This document shows, one piece after another, positions 48,840 to 60,868 of a stretch of 64,000 nt of DNA (its first letter is position 1; every line of letters begins with the position of its first letter). A program made the translations under genes and the position numbers. The DNA comes from Datisca glomerata (taxonomy: Eukaryota; Streptophyta; Magnoliopsida; Cucurbitales; Datiscaceae), in assembly GCA_003255025.1 (NCBI GenBank), contig QANY01009091.1:662227-726226 (forward strand), read 5' to 3'. The notes under the pieces were generated by a model. That model was not told the origin of the DNA. It was given only the letters and a program-made list of their open reading frames with translations, and ran no database searches.

Positions 48840-50840
48840 TCCCGCAGCTATATGAGACTATTTCCAGAAAGGAAACTTAGCCTGATTATTTCTCTTATTT
48901 CTTGATTTCTACTTTCTACCACCATGCATAAACTAAAATAAATCAACGAAAACTTTAGTTGAAAAGGATAAACTAGTTCAGAAATGTTTGGATTAGTGTT
49001 AACAAAAAGTGGTAGCATAATGTGTACAATCAAATGACATTCCCAATTTGTATGTGCGTAGCATCTCAAAGACCGACCAGAACATGGAAATTACTCTCCA
49101 CTTGCCTAAGATCGTAAAAAAGATGTGCAAAAGTCGTATCGAAAGTGATGATAACAATGATGAAACTCCTTACCTCTGTAAGAGATCTCGTGGTACGACA
49201 TATGATTCAAGTCCATCTAACTCCTCCCATGAAACCTCCAAGTATTCCTTTCCATGTACTTTTCTCTTCTTAATAATTTTAGTTACTGGGCACTTCATTG
49301 GTATCTATTAAATTGTACAGAAATTATCTGAGAAAGGAAGATAACTATGTAGCTCATGGCTCAAACTATGTTAGCAACTAGATAAACACAAGTTCCTCTC
49401 ATGCTTATAATCCAATCTAAGGGTACTTAGCATAGTTTGTAGAAGATATTGGCATTTGAAGATAATCCAAACAAGAATTGTAGTCTTGGTATAGAGAACA
49501 GTCATACATTGTGAATTGGAAGCCTTAATCCTAGGTCTGATGAAGTAGAGTGTAAATTGGCGACTCTCCGCAGATCTCATTTAGCAATCTTCAGAATGAC
49601 ATACTCATCTGAAGCAATGAAGGATCATCAGTAAGACAAGTAGCGTTAAAAGGACACGCCATCCTTTTATTCTTATCTCAAATATTAAATAGCAGAAAAG
49701 AAAGATTGAGTAAAGAAAGAAAGGAAAAAACAAAGATAATGGAAGAGACACAAAAATAAGGGAAGAAAAAACTCTTTTCTCAGGCCACTCAAAGAATTGA
49801 GCACATATCTGCTGCTGTTTGACACGTTGAAATGAATGTTGTGCAAGATTAAGATGTTAATTGACAGATGCAATTTTTATCAGAAGATATGTAATTTTGT
49901 CAATGGACCTTACAAGGAGTAAATATAAAGGTAAGTTTTTATAATTCATTATGTTTATCAAAATATAGACCTTGTATATAGAAAAGAAACGAATACGAGT
50001 AACAAACTCGGAAAATTTCTAACCCTCCATCCAAAGAAAGAAGATAAAGAAAGAAAAAGGGGGACAAGAAACTCATTTCTCAAACCCGCTTCAAGAATTA
50101 CGGAAACTTAGGCCTATGAAAATCTTGACAAAATTTAGGATCATCCTGCCACAAAGTCTATAATGTACAAAACATCTAGGCTAACACATCCTAATAAGGT
50201 TCATGTCATTTAAGGACTTAGTATTCCTCTTAAACCAAACATACCAAAACAGACATAAAATGGAACATATTCCTATGGTTCATGAAACAAACAAAAAAAC
50301 ACTGGCTATAGACAGTAAAGAGAAATTAAGGTTAAAACTCATTATTCAGAAACTAACTTCAGCTTAAGAAAAAGATGTAAGAAAGGGGAAGAAAAACACT
50401 GCTTACCTATGCACAGCATCAGAATCTGCTAAGTGACACTTGGGTTTCAAATATGCAAACTTCTAGTTGATAGTTCATGCTTCCCCATAAGAATCCCATA
50501 AATGCAACAAAGCTGGATATGTATTATGTAATCGTTCTCCAACAAGAAACAAAATACTTCACTCCATCCAAGATAATTGTTGCTATAAAAACTAGACATC
50601 ATTTTGACACTGTCAAAGAAAGTTCAAACCTTATTGCTTGTTCAAACAAAATTAAACTTTTCCTTTTCCATTCAGGGTGTGTGTGTGTGTGTTGGTGGGT
50701 TGGGGGGTGGAGGGAAGAACAACATATCTACATTAAGGCTATTTATTCATAGAAAACACCTTCCTAGAGCCAGTATATCAATCATATAAGTAGGAAAATT
50801 ATGCAGGCTTCTAGAACTACACCATTCAAAATATTCTTAT
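48840..50840. other. Region without recognisable genes
   Basis: Short frames at 48848-49069 (minus) and 49048-49311 (plus) have no family resemblance. A (GT)n run lies at about 50678-50691. AT-rich otherwise. Confidence 0.3.
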
Positions 50841-50849
50841 GGCCCAATG

Positions 50850-51764
50850 AATTCTCCTTATCCTTGCACTTGTAAACTCCCTGCTTCTTTGAACCTTTTG
50901 TCTTCTTTGCAAAGGAAATTCCCTTAGATGAAATTTTTTGAAGAACAACGTTGTCTCCAACCGATTTAACAATCTGACAAGCAGCTTCCTGCAGTAATGG
51001 AAAAATTATAGCATAAGATAAGCTCCCATTATAACAATCTAATAAAATATTTCACTAACCTTCTTTTGATTTCACTAACAATTAAATGAAAATTTCACAA
51101 TTCTTAACTAAATCAAAAGGTCAAAATTAGTTCATATATAAGTGTCTAGAAAATAGCAGGCAAGGACAGTAACCGCTGCTTCTCTGTATGCCAATCTAAG
51201 TTTTAGTTTTTTAAGAATTTCAGTACTTTCTTCATGGCTTGTTTCAAAAGTACCCTTTTGCTGCAAGACCATTAAATAAATGAAATATGAGAAATAGACA
51301 ATCAATTCAGGATAAAGAATGAGGAGAGGAATAGTTAGGCAAGAGGCTGCTCACCACTTCAAATCCTTTAGCAACTCTTCTCGTCCAATGTAATCTAGAT
51401 CTTTTCTAGCAGTCAAAATTCTAGCTTCATTCCTGTCTTTGAATATAAGTAACATAAGACTATCTTCCCAAATGAGAACAAGCTCTAACTCTACAATTAA
51501 AGATAAATTACAATATATTCTACAACTCTGCCTCTTTAAAATCTTCTATTTACTCAACTATTCCCTGGAGTATGACTTCTTTCTCTTCTTCAGAATGAAA
51601 ATATTTATTTCTAGCATGCACATGTTATGCACAAACATCAAGATTTAAAAAAAACCATCAGTTTTAGTATCTCATCTCTGATGTTGAACCATTGAGAAAA
51701 TTACCTTCAATATAGCCAGTCTACCATCTTTTGATGGCAAACCAACTCTCTGATGTTGAACCAT
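50850..51764 (-). pseudogene. Fragments of an unrecognised multi-exon gene
   Basis: Four exon-like blocks on minus have plausible splice borders. 51764-51705 reads MVQHQRVGLPSKDGRLAILK and ends AAG|GTAATT. 51432-51355 reads NEARILTARKDLDYIGREEL. A block at about 51264-51175 reads GTFETSHEESTEILKKLKLR. The last, about 50992-50850, is lysine-rich (EAACQIVKSVGDNVVLQKIS, then basic). The composition looks like real protein, but joining the blocks at the visible GT/AG sites gives a stop or wrong frame twice, so the locus is probably broken. I do not recognise the family. Confidence 0.4.
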
Positions 51765-51769
51765 TGTTT

Positions 51770-52800
51770 TGCTTCGTTTAGAAGGCTAAAGGACATTGTT
51801 TAGAGTTAAGGGCTATTTCATCTCTAACCCCCGAGCCCCTCTCTCCCCATCTCTCCGAAAACACCTATCTCTGCCACTTCTTTCTCTCGTTCTCTTTGAT
51901 TTTCGCACCTTCTCTCTGCCGTGAAACCCTGTTGTCCTTCAAAATCTCTAGAGCTATTATTTTTTTGTTTGACTTTTCAACTAGGATATAGTATTTGATT
52001 TTCATCTTGGTTGTTAATATTTTTTTTTAGGGTTTGATTCAAGTTTGTGATCTAATTTTAATATTCCATCCTTGGCTAAATGTGAATTTGTTTTGTTCAA
52101 GAGTATAACATGTTTCCTTTGTTTGCATTCCGTTGATATTAGAAATTGTTTGGTCAAAATTAAGTTGATATATTAGTAGTGCTAATTGAGATTAGAAGGA
52201 AAAGGGTGGTGGTGATCATAGACATGATGATGAAATTTGTATGCATTGTAATAGGTTGGAGATTTCTGTTTCTCCTTCTTTTGGGTGATTTTATTTCTTT
52301 TTATTAATTATGTTTTGATTATATATTTATAGTGAATTAATTTAGTTAGGAGTGGTTGGACGATTTAGCGAGGTAAAAAGTGTTTGACTATGGGGTGGCA
52401 CCAATGTTCGTTAAGATAGCCTCTTTTGTTTTGAGAGGAACAAAATAAATTAGTGATAAATCGCTTTCTTAGATTACGTAATTTATAATTAATGGCGTGA
52501 TCTAACTAAATATTATGATTATTTTAATTTTAGACAAAATTTACCACATCAATAAGTTTTATGTTTTTCAATATAGCTAGCATCTAAAGAAAGGCATACC
52601 CCAAAACAATTTAGGATTAATGAAAGAAGGAGTTTATGGATTAATTGCACAAAAAATGTGTTTTAAGATTGATGACATTTTGTAATGTTCATATATGAGA
52701 TGTTCTATTAATTGAGAATTTTGTTAGTGTAGTGTTGTGAATTTTCTGGATGTAGAAATGTTTTGAAAATTATACTTGCATGTAAAATTCAGGCATACAT
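51770..52800. other. CT-rich leader-like patch and AT-rich DNA
   Basis: 51820-51940 is strongly pyrimidine-rich on plus, like a plant 5' UTR. No start codon followed by a recognisable exon was found after it. The rest to 52800 is AT-rich. Confidence 0.3.
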
Positions 52801-52829
52801 ACAAAAGACAGTGGTATACTTGCTTCAAT

Positions 52830-53167
52830 TTGGCCGATACCGGCGGTTATAATCAGAAGCAAATTTTTTAAGGTATACCAGTGGTTAAAACTGCTAAAAG
52901 TATTAACTTATCCTTGTGATTATGAACCGCCGGCAAAAAAAAAGACAAAAGCCGTTGAGAAAAGTTCTTCCTGCCATCTTTTCGTTTTCATTCCTATCCT
53001 GACGGTTTGTAACTGTCAAGAAAAAACCCTCAGTAATTCTATTTCCACCTGATAACGTTGTTTCGGCAAAGAGTTAGGCGACAGTTCATAAACCGCTCAA
53101 TTTTTTTCTAGCGGTAAAATGTCGATATAGGGCTCATAAACGGCCTGTATATGTGGTTTTCTTGTAG
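52830..53167. mobile_element. Possible CACTA-type transposon end (right end)
   Basis: The segment ends in GGTTTTCTTGTAGT. Its complement ACTACAAGAAAACC is the widespread CACTA terminus lacking the first two bases. Inside it are repeated GCCGG/CGGTT motifs (ACCGGCGGTT, AACCGCCGGC, AACCGCTC). The subterminal motif differs from that near 48.5 kb, so the two ends may belong to different elements. Confidence 0.4.
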
Positions 53168-53586
53168 TTAACTTATATATATATTGATGAATTGATATTA
53201 ACTTATATATTGATGTTGACAGGATGATAATGCAGGCTTTGTGCAGTACGAGAATGCTGTCCCTTGATGAGAAAGCAATGAATAATAGCTTAAAAATGTT
53301 TAGTTAGATTTAGCTTGTCTGCTAGCTGTGCTGTAAATTAAATTTCTTGTACATACTGATGCAGATAAAAGATCTCGTAATGGAAATGTTCAATGGTGGA
53401 TGAGAGTTTCATTTTGAAATTCAGTTGTCTAACTACGCGACTACGTACGTACTATGCATACGATGGATTTCGTAAAGCTTGACGTGTTCGAACGGATATT
53501 TATCGTACAAGTTCAATGAATCACAACATCTCAATCCTCGAAGCGAATGATGAGTCGTGAACGAGATTATAGCCATACGTGATGTC
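53168..53586. other. Spacer between CACTA-like end and Copia family 2
   Basis: A tract at 53222-53264 could be a terminal exon on plus (after a TTGACAG acceptor it reads DDNAGFVQYENAVP and stops), but no partner exons were recognised. Confidence 0.25.
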
Positions 53587-53591
53587 CCGTT

Positions 53592-53851
53592 TGATAAGAC
53601 TACTGTTCTGGATGACAATGATAAAAGTTAAAGTGTTAGTCATAATGGCTTAATTGTAAATAGCTTAGGATAAGTGAGTTAGTTTATTGACCTTAGTTAA
53701 TTGACTCCTCTAGTTATATTAATTACTGTGTAAACTTTCTGCTTGTAATTTAATGAGATATTTTTCTTTCTTTCCTCTCGATTCTTCATTCTGCTTCTTG
53801 CTTCCTTCTTGCTTGTTTCTTCTGTTCTCTGTTTCAATATGTTCTTCTTCA
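53592..53851 (+). repeat. 5' LTR of Copia family 2
   Basis: 260 bp from TGATAAGACTACTG to TTCTTCTTCA, directly followed by the primer-binding site. Contains pyrimidine-rich TTTCTTTCTTTCC. Confidence 0.92.
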
Positions 53852-53877
53852 TGGTATCAAAGCCATCAGAGACTCAT

Positions 53878-54823
53878 GTCCACGGCTGAAGACTCTACTG
53901 CTACATCTCAACCTAAGTCTCACGATCTTTCTCCCGCTCACGCCTCTCCTTCTCAAAAAAATCCCACGCAAACCTAACTTCACAACCAACCCCTTCTTGC
54001 TTCTCCCTCTATTTCTAATGGAACTGATACACCACCTTAATCTCCTATGTTTCTGTTGCCAAACATTTGTAATCTTGTGTCCATCAAACTCGACTCATCA
54101 AATTTTACATTGTGGAAATACCAGATCCTCTCCATTCTCAAGGCCCACTCTGTCTTCGGCTTCATCGATGGCTCCACACCATGCCAAGATCAGTTTCTCA
54201 CAGGCGAAAATGGACAAACCATCGTCAATCCAAGATTCACTCCCTGGACAACTCAAGATCAGGCACTCATCACCTTGATCAACGCCACCCCCTCACCTGT
54301 TGCCCTCTCTTATACCGTTGGATGCAATACCTCTAAGGAAGTTTGGAGTTCCATTGAGAAAAGGTACTCTTCAGTTTCAAGAACCAACATATTGCAGTTC
54401 AAATCCGATATTCAATCTATTTCAAAGAACGCGAATGAGAGTATTAATGCTTATATTCTGAGAATTAAGGAGATGAATGATAAATTAGTTGTTGTCTCTG
54501 TAAACCTAGAAGATGAAGTTGTTTTAATCTTCACCATCAATGGCCTCTCGAGTGAATACAATATCGTCTAAACTAGGGCTGAGCCTATGACTTTAGAGGA
54601 GTTGCATATCCTTCTGAAATCTGAAGAAAAATTTCTGGAGGCCCAAAACAAACAACACGAAAATCTCTTTCAAAGCACTGCCCTTGTTGCTGCTCAGAAC
54701 TATATTTTAAACAGAGGAGGTAATCGTGGAAGATGGTTTAGACAATTTAGAGGGGTAAGATCGAATCCTGGTAGATACAACTCAGGAAGGGGAAGAAAAT
54801 CATCAAATCAATTTACCACCTAA
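53878..54823 (+). pseudogene. Copia family 2 gag relic
   Basis: An initial ATG at 53878 opens MSTAEDSTATSQP. After a frameshift the main gag frame (54047-54823) shows LVSIKLDSSNFTLWKYQIL, HSVFGFIDGS and VWSSIEKRYSSVSRTNILQF, typical of Copia gag. A single in-frame TAA (54569-54571) interrupts it. The same frame continues with MTLEELHILLKSEEKFLEAQ and an Arg/Gly-rich RGGNRGRWFRQFRG tail. The region after 54826, where the zinc knuckle and protease should be, is out of frame. Confidence 0.88.
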
Positions 54824-57800
54824 TCGCCATCTATTACTAGCACTCCACCTTACACTGCACAATCTACCTTCAAAAATTTCAGTCCATAATCAAATTTAAG
54901 AGCAAGAATTCAGTGTCAAATTTTCCATAATCCAAGGCACTCAGTAGTTGATTGTTATCATATTTTGAACTACTCTTACCAAGGTAAAAATCCTGCATCA
55001 ACTCTTGCTGCTATGGCCTCAATGATCTCTCACAACACCAATCAAGATTCCCAAATCTGGCTCTCGGAACTGGCTGGAACTCTTATCTAACTCCAGATTT
55101 AAACAACTTGATGTCTCCTTCTGAATATAATGGAGAAGACAATGTGGTAATTGGAAATGGTAATACTTTGCCCATAACACACACTGGTTTAGGTACACCC
55201 TAACACTCTTTCTCATTCATTTTCCTTATCTAACATGTTCTGTGTGCCTGATTTATCTGTTAACTTACTCTCTATTTATAAATGTTGTAAATATAATCAT
55301 TGTACTTTCTTCTTTGATGAGTCTTGTTTCTTAATTCAGGACAAGTACACAGGTCAAATTCTTTATAGAGGCCCTTGTAAAAATAGACTTTACCCAATCA
55401 GTTCTGCCCTGTCTGTTCTTCAAAAGAATGATAAACTGCCTGCTTCTGTTGCTTTTCTAGGACCCATAATTTCTGACTTAGTGTTACACAATAGGTTTGG
55501 TCATGCCTCCAGTTTTATAATTAGAAGTATCTTGAATAAATCTGGAACGAAATGTACCTCTGATGTTTCTGTTGGCAATAAAAATTGCATATGTACTAGT
55601 TGTCTTGTGAGTAAAATGTCAAGGCTTCCATTTTCTTTATCTCAATCTCAATCATGCACTCCTTTGAACATTATACATAGTGATGTTTGAGGGCCCTCTC
55701 CACTTTCTTCTATTAAGGGTTATAGATATTATGTGTCTTTTGTTGATGATATGTCTAGGTATACTTAGTTATTTTCCATGACTCTAAAATTTGAAATTTT
55801 CTCTATCTTTCAAAAATTTAAACCCTTTGTTGAGAATTTATTTTCTCTTAAAATTAAGAATCTCATAACTGATGGAGGTGGTGAATTCATTAATCTTGCC
55901 TTTGAATCTTTCCTTGCTAAGAATGACATATTTCACCAAAAATCTTGTCCATACACTCCTGAACAAAATGGTATAGTTGAAAGAAAGCATAGGCATCTGG
56001 TTGAAACTGCTTTGGCCTTACTTAATACTGCATCCTTACCTCTTCAGTTTTGGTTTAATGCATTTTCTACTGTTGTTTTCTTAATAAACCATATGCCTAC
56101 ACCTATTCTTGGTGATAAATCTCCCTTTGAAGTTCTTTTTAATAAGATCTATGACTATAATCATCTCAAGGTTTTTGGATGTGCATGCTATCCATGCCTG
56201 AAACCTTACAATTCAAACAAATTTCAATCCAAAACCATTGAATGTATTTTTCTTGGTTATGCCTTAGAGTTAAGGGATATATATGTTATGATCCTATCTC
56301 TCAAAATTCTTATACTTGTAGACATGTTATCTTTGATGAGAAAGTGTTTTCATACAAAAGATTACTTGAAAAGTCCACTTTCAATTCTGATACAGCTAGT
56401 GCCTTGCCAAGACCTCAAGGTAACTCTTTGACTCTCCCTGTTACAAATGATGCTACTGTGCATTCTTTTGCTAAGTCTGGTACAGATCAACTTCATGCTA
56501 TCACTACTGTCTCTCTAGAAAAACACAACAATTGTGATTCTATCACTCTTAATAAAATCACATATGATAAGCATGTTGCATCTGATGTTTCTGTTTCTGA
56601 ATCTTCAAATCTAAATTATGTCTTTGCCATTGATTACCCTAATATTTCTGACAAATTAACTCGTGATGTTAATGTTGAGCATGTTTCTTCTCCTTCACTG
56701 CCTGTACACACTAGTAACACAGAATCTTCCATAAATAAACACCCTATGCAGACTAGATTAAAGTACATAATCTTTAAAAGAAAAGATTTAGTTACTTCAC
56801 ATTTATCTAAGTCTATTGAACCCTCTAGCTTTAGTTCAACTTCTAAACATCCTGCTTGGATTAAAGCCATGTAAGAAGAATTTACAGCTTTGTAAAATCA
56901 AAAGACTTGGTCTTTGGTTCCTTTACCTAGAAATAAGAACTTTATTGGCTGTAAATGAGTGTATAGGCTTAAATACAACCCTGATGGCAGCATAGCTAGC
57001 CACAAGGATAGACTTATTACCAAAGGTTTTAATCAAGAGGAAGGCTTAGATTACACTGAAACTTTTAGCCCAGTCATTAAAAAGCCAACTGTTAGGATCA
57101 TTCTGTCACTTGCTACTCACTTTAACTGGTCTCTTAGACAATTAGATGTGAAAAATGCCTTCTTACATGGTCTTCTTACAGAGGAAGTTTATATGGATCA
57201 ACCTCCTCATTTTTTCAATTCTACGTATCCTAATTATGCATGCAGGTTACATAAGTCACTCTACGGGCTTAAACAGGCCCCTAGAATCTGGTTCGATAGG
57301 TTTGCTTCTCATCTTCTTACCTTAGGCTTTGTTTCCTCTCAGGTCGACACATCTTTGTTTGTTAAAGCTGATTCTCATGCTATTACTTATTTACTCATTT
57401 ATGTCGATGATATCATTCTCACTGGCACAGATAGCACTTATATTGACACTTTGATTCACACATTGAAATTAGAGTTTGACATGATAGATCTTGGTAGTCT
57501 TAAGTACTTTCTTGGTCTTGAAATTATTAGATCCTCTGCTGAAATTTTCATTAATCAACATAAATATGCTCTTGATTTGCTTCTCAAATCTGATATGGCA
57601 GATTCTAAGCCGTGCAATTGTCCATGTTCCACCAAAAGTACTTTATATAAGCATGTTGGTTCTCCTTTATCTGATATCACTGAATATAGACAGGTTGTTG
57701 GTTCTTTACAGTATTTAACTTTTACTAGACCTGATATCAGTTTAGCTGTTAATAGTGTTTGTTAATTTATGCATGCTCCAACTTCTACACATTATTCTGC

Positions 57801-58380
57801 TGTTAAACAAATTCTGAGATATGTTGCTAGCATTATTAACCATGGTATACTGTTTATATATGGATCTCTTCAGCTTCAGGCTTTCAGTGATGCTGACTGA
57901 GCTAGGGATCCATCTGATAAAAAATCCACCATAGGTTTTATTATCTTTTTAGGATCTAATGCTATTTCTTAGTGTGCTAGAAAAGCAACCAACTGTTGCT
58001 AGATCTTCAACTGAGGTTGAATGTAAAGCCTTAGCTAACACTGCTGTTGAATTAAGTTGGCTTAGACAACTTCTTTGTGATTTGCATCTTTATTTATCTT
58101 GTCTTCTTACTTTATTCAGTGACAATACTTAAGCTATAGCCTTAGCTTCCAATCCTGTTTTTCATGCTAGGACTAAACATATTGAAATTGATGTTCACTT
58201 TGTTAGGGAGAAAGTGGTTAAAAAGGATCTCCAAGTCCAACAAGTTGAGTCTCATTTTCAGTTGGTTGATCTCCTCACTAAACCTTTCTCAACACCTCAT
58301 TTTCATTTCTTGAAGAACAAACTGATGCCCTTCGTTCCCGGTATCAGTTTGAGGGGGAATGATAAGACTATTGTTCTCGA
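54824..58380 (+). pseudogene. Copia family 2 pol relic: protease to RNase H
   Basis: Protease is barely visible near 55060 (QIWLSELAG). Pre-integrase lies in 55235-55690 (LVLHNRFGHASS), running into the integrase start PLNIIHSDV with a stop at 55688. Integrase core with GGGEFINLAFESFLAK and YTPEQNGIVERKHRHLVETA is at 55778-56240. Reverse transcriptase is best kept (56959-57765): LDVKNAFLHGLLTEEVYMDQ, HKSLYGLKQAPRIWFDRF and the catalytic LLIYVDDIILTG at about 57390-57425. RNase H decays after 57765 (AFSDAD, KSTIGF) and ends at 58380. At least six stops or frame changes. Confidence 0.9.
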
Positions 58381-58619
58381 TGAGGATGATAAAAGTTAAA
58401 GTGTTAGTCATAATGACATAATTGTAAATAACTTAGGATAGGTGAGTTAGTTTATTGACCTTAGTTAACTGACTCCTTTAGTTATATTAATTACTGTGCA
58501 AACTTTCTGCTTGCAATTTAATGAGATATTTTTCTTTCTTTCCTCTCGATTCTTCCTTCTGCTTCTTGCTTCCTTCTTGCTTGTTTCTTCTACTCTCTGT
58601 TTCAATCTATTCTTTTTCA
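58360..58619 (+). repeat. 3' LTR of Copia family 2
   Basis: 260 bp from TGATAAGACTATTG to TTCTTTTTCA, preceded by GAGGGGGAA. Confidence 0.92.
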
Positions 58620-58948
58620 TCGTTCAGTAACTATTTTTCACATATATTATACGGTACTATATGTTGACTTCATTTTGTGCAGATTCATATTAGGTATATG
58701 TGATAGAAGAAGGTTCTCTACTATGGAATTACTTTGGCTTAAAAGCACCATGTTTCAATAGAGGATTACTCAACATAGCTGTGAAATTTCATTTAAGATT
58801 ACTCAATTAAACGAGAACGATACTAGCTAGCACAGGTGGATGACAATTTAAACATTAGATAAAAATCAATCAAATGTATCAAGAACACAAAAGCATAATG
58901 AGTTAAGACTAGCTAGGACCAAACCAGAATAAACACAATAGAGAGTTT

Positions 58949-59340
58949 TCAATATGTAATTGGAAAAATAAGACTATTTGTATGCACCTTGACCATGTCA
59001 TAGAAACCTGAGGGGTCATCAACCCCTTTAATAGTCCTCCACCTGCTCTTCCTCGCATCATAGGCTCTAAAATGAAAATGACCAGGCTTACTCCAATCCC
59101 AAAGTAACAACACTTCACGATCATCAAACCATGATATAAAACCTTTTGCAATTCGTTTCAAATACTTATCATCCATCTTTATCCTGTAAACATTCATCCA
59201 TTTACTCTCGCGTAAATTAATCAATTTCCATATGTTTAGGCTTCCACCAAATTTTGATCTTGTCGAAACAACATATACATCTTTCTCTTTGCCACAACCG
59301 AATACGTATAATACTTTCTTGAAAATTGAAGATGGACACT
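58949..59340 (-). pseudogene. F-box associated (FBA) domain protein fragment
   Basis: On minus the product reads IFKKVLYVFGCGKEKDVYVV, SLNIWKLINLRESKWMNVYR, then KRIAKGFISWFDDREVLLLW, FRAYDARKSRWRTIKGVDDP and FYDMVKVHTNSLIFP. Repeated blades with LNIW, WFD and Y/DxxxxxWRxI patterns are those of the C-terminal interaction domain of plant F-box proteins, which recruit substrates to SCF ubiquitin ligases. No N-terminal F-box is seen, and upstream sequence (59345-59435) contains a stop in this frame, although it could be an intron border. Flanked on both sides by retrotransposons; probably a fragment. Confidence 0.55.
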
Positions 59341-59584
59341 ATGAACAGTCTCACATGAAGGTCAATAGCTTGAAGAACATCTTCTTCCACACAATGCTTG
59401 GACATTTTAAAATACCCAACTCGTAAGGCAGTCAAATTACTATTAGATATTTATAAAATCTAATTTTTTATATTTAAAAATATATCTATGTATTTTAAAT
59501 TTTTGAAAATTCACCCAAATATATTCAAATAGCCTAAAATCAGTATATCTCTACTGTGTTAAAGTTGTACGGAAATTTATCAAT

Positions 59585-60854
59585 CTAATGGATAGATTTA
59601 ATTGATCATTATCAATTAATTAATTTTTTTTATTTACTAATTATTCAATAATTAGAAAATAAAAAATTAATTAATTTTAATATAAATAATCACACTTAAC
59701 TAATTAAGTGACATCACCTATCACATATAGATGTAGCAAATATGCATTGGCACCAAAACACATTTTTATCTAATTTACTTCGTTTCTCTATACTTGTTCT
59801 CACAAATTATTTCTGAGACCGGATGGACCCACATGAACAAAACTAAGGATTCAAATACCCGGTGTGTTTATCTTCATAAATTCTCGATCTATTTAATCTT
59901 GACATCGTACGAGTCCATTATAGATTCGATACCAAATCAACTCTCGATTCATGCGCGCTACTTTTATGTTGCTGTAAATAAACCCTTTTTATTTTCAAGG
60001 TCAACAGAATATTTTAACATAATACCCATAGTGAATATCAGTAACAAGAGCGGAATGTAAAATTTTTGTTTTACCCCATTTGTTATTATTTCTTTAATTC
60101 TTTTATTGATTGTGAATAAGAAAAACATAATAGTGAATTGTCTCGTACAATTCACAAATGTTAATCAATGACTCAATTCATTGAATACCTAGCCATGTTA
60201 ATTTATTCACATACCCATCAATAAAGTATAAGGTGATATTGTTGCTTTCGCAATCCAACTATAAATTTTCATATCTGTGAATCATGTAACTCAAACTTAA
60301 TTGAATTACAATCCCCGCAGCTGAGGTATTGCCCATTAATTCGAACTCGCTCATTTGACATATCAAAGATTGCAACTAACTAAGTCAAGATACGTATTCA
60401 CCTTAGGATTAAGGTAATTATGAAAATACCCTTATAGTATAATAATTAGATTTAGAGTTAGGTAAATGGTTTTGGGCTCTAAACTAATTTGTTACCGGTC
60501 TATTCAACATGTTCATAACATGTCTAGGTTAACCATTTGAGTCTCCTCCCGCATACCCCATGACTGGCATCAATTGGTTCAACTTAATAGTCGTTATCAT
60601 ATTCGATTGTGCAGTCGATCCTAAGATTGTGAATATCGTTCTGAACTTTCTCAGAAGAGTTCGTCTAGAGACGCATCTGTCTTCACTCTTCGTTTGTTGA
60701 CGAAAGTTCCAAGACTTGAGTAATTTACAAACACACTTTAATTTAAAATAAAACTTTCAATCTATTCATAAAAATTTAATAATAATAATGTGTTAGAAAT
60801 AACTAAATATAAATAAATAGTTATTACACGCTACTTTATGGACATATTCCAACA
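59585..60854 (-). repeat. Partial 3' LTR of the second Copia family 1 copy
   Basis: Collinear with 38148-39431. It ends ATTCCAACA next to the polypurine tract. The side toward 59585 is truncated or too diverged to follow. Confidence 0.8.
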
Positions 60855-60868
60855 ATCTTCCACTTGGA

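Larger units (their letters stand above)
53592..58619 (+). mobile_element. Copia-type LTR retrotransposon, family 2, structurally complete (5028 bp)
   Basis: Two 260-bp LTRs (53592-53851 and 58360-58619) differ at about 18 positions by my count, roughly 93% identity. The tRNA-Met primer site TGGTATCAAAGCC starts at 53852, and the polypurine tract GAGGGGGAA abuts the 3' LTR. Flanks CCGTT (53587-53591) and TCGTT (58620-58624) fit a target duplication with one change. Gag and all pol domains are present in Copia order, but with stops and frameshifts, so it is probably non-autonomous now. Gag sequence and short LTRs resemble the Ale/Retrofit lineage, an inference from memory. Confidence 0.93.

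Noticed and set aside
53222..53264. Terminal exon candidate DDNAGFVQYENAVP
   Set aside because: Only 14 codons, with an acceptor but no partner exons; kept as a note, not as a gene.
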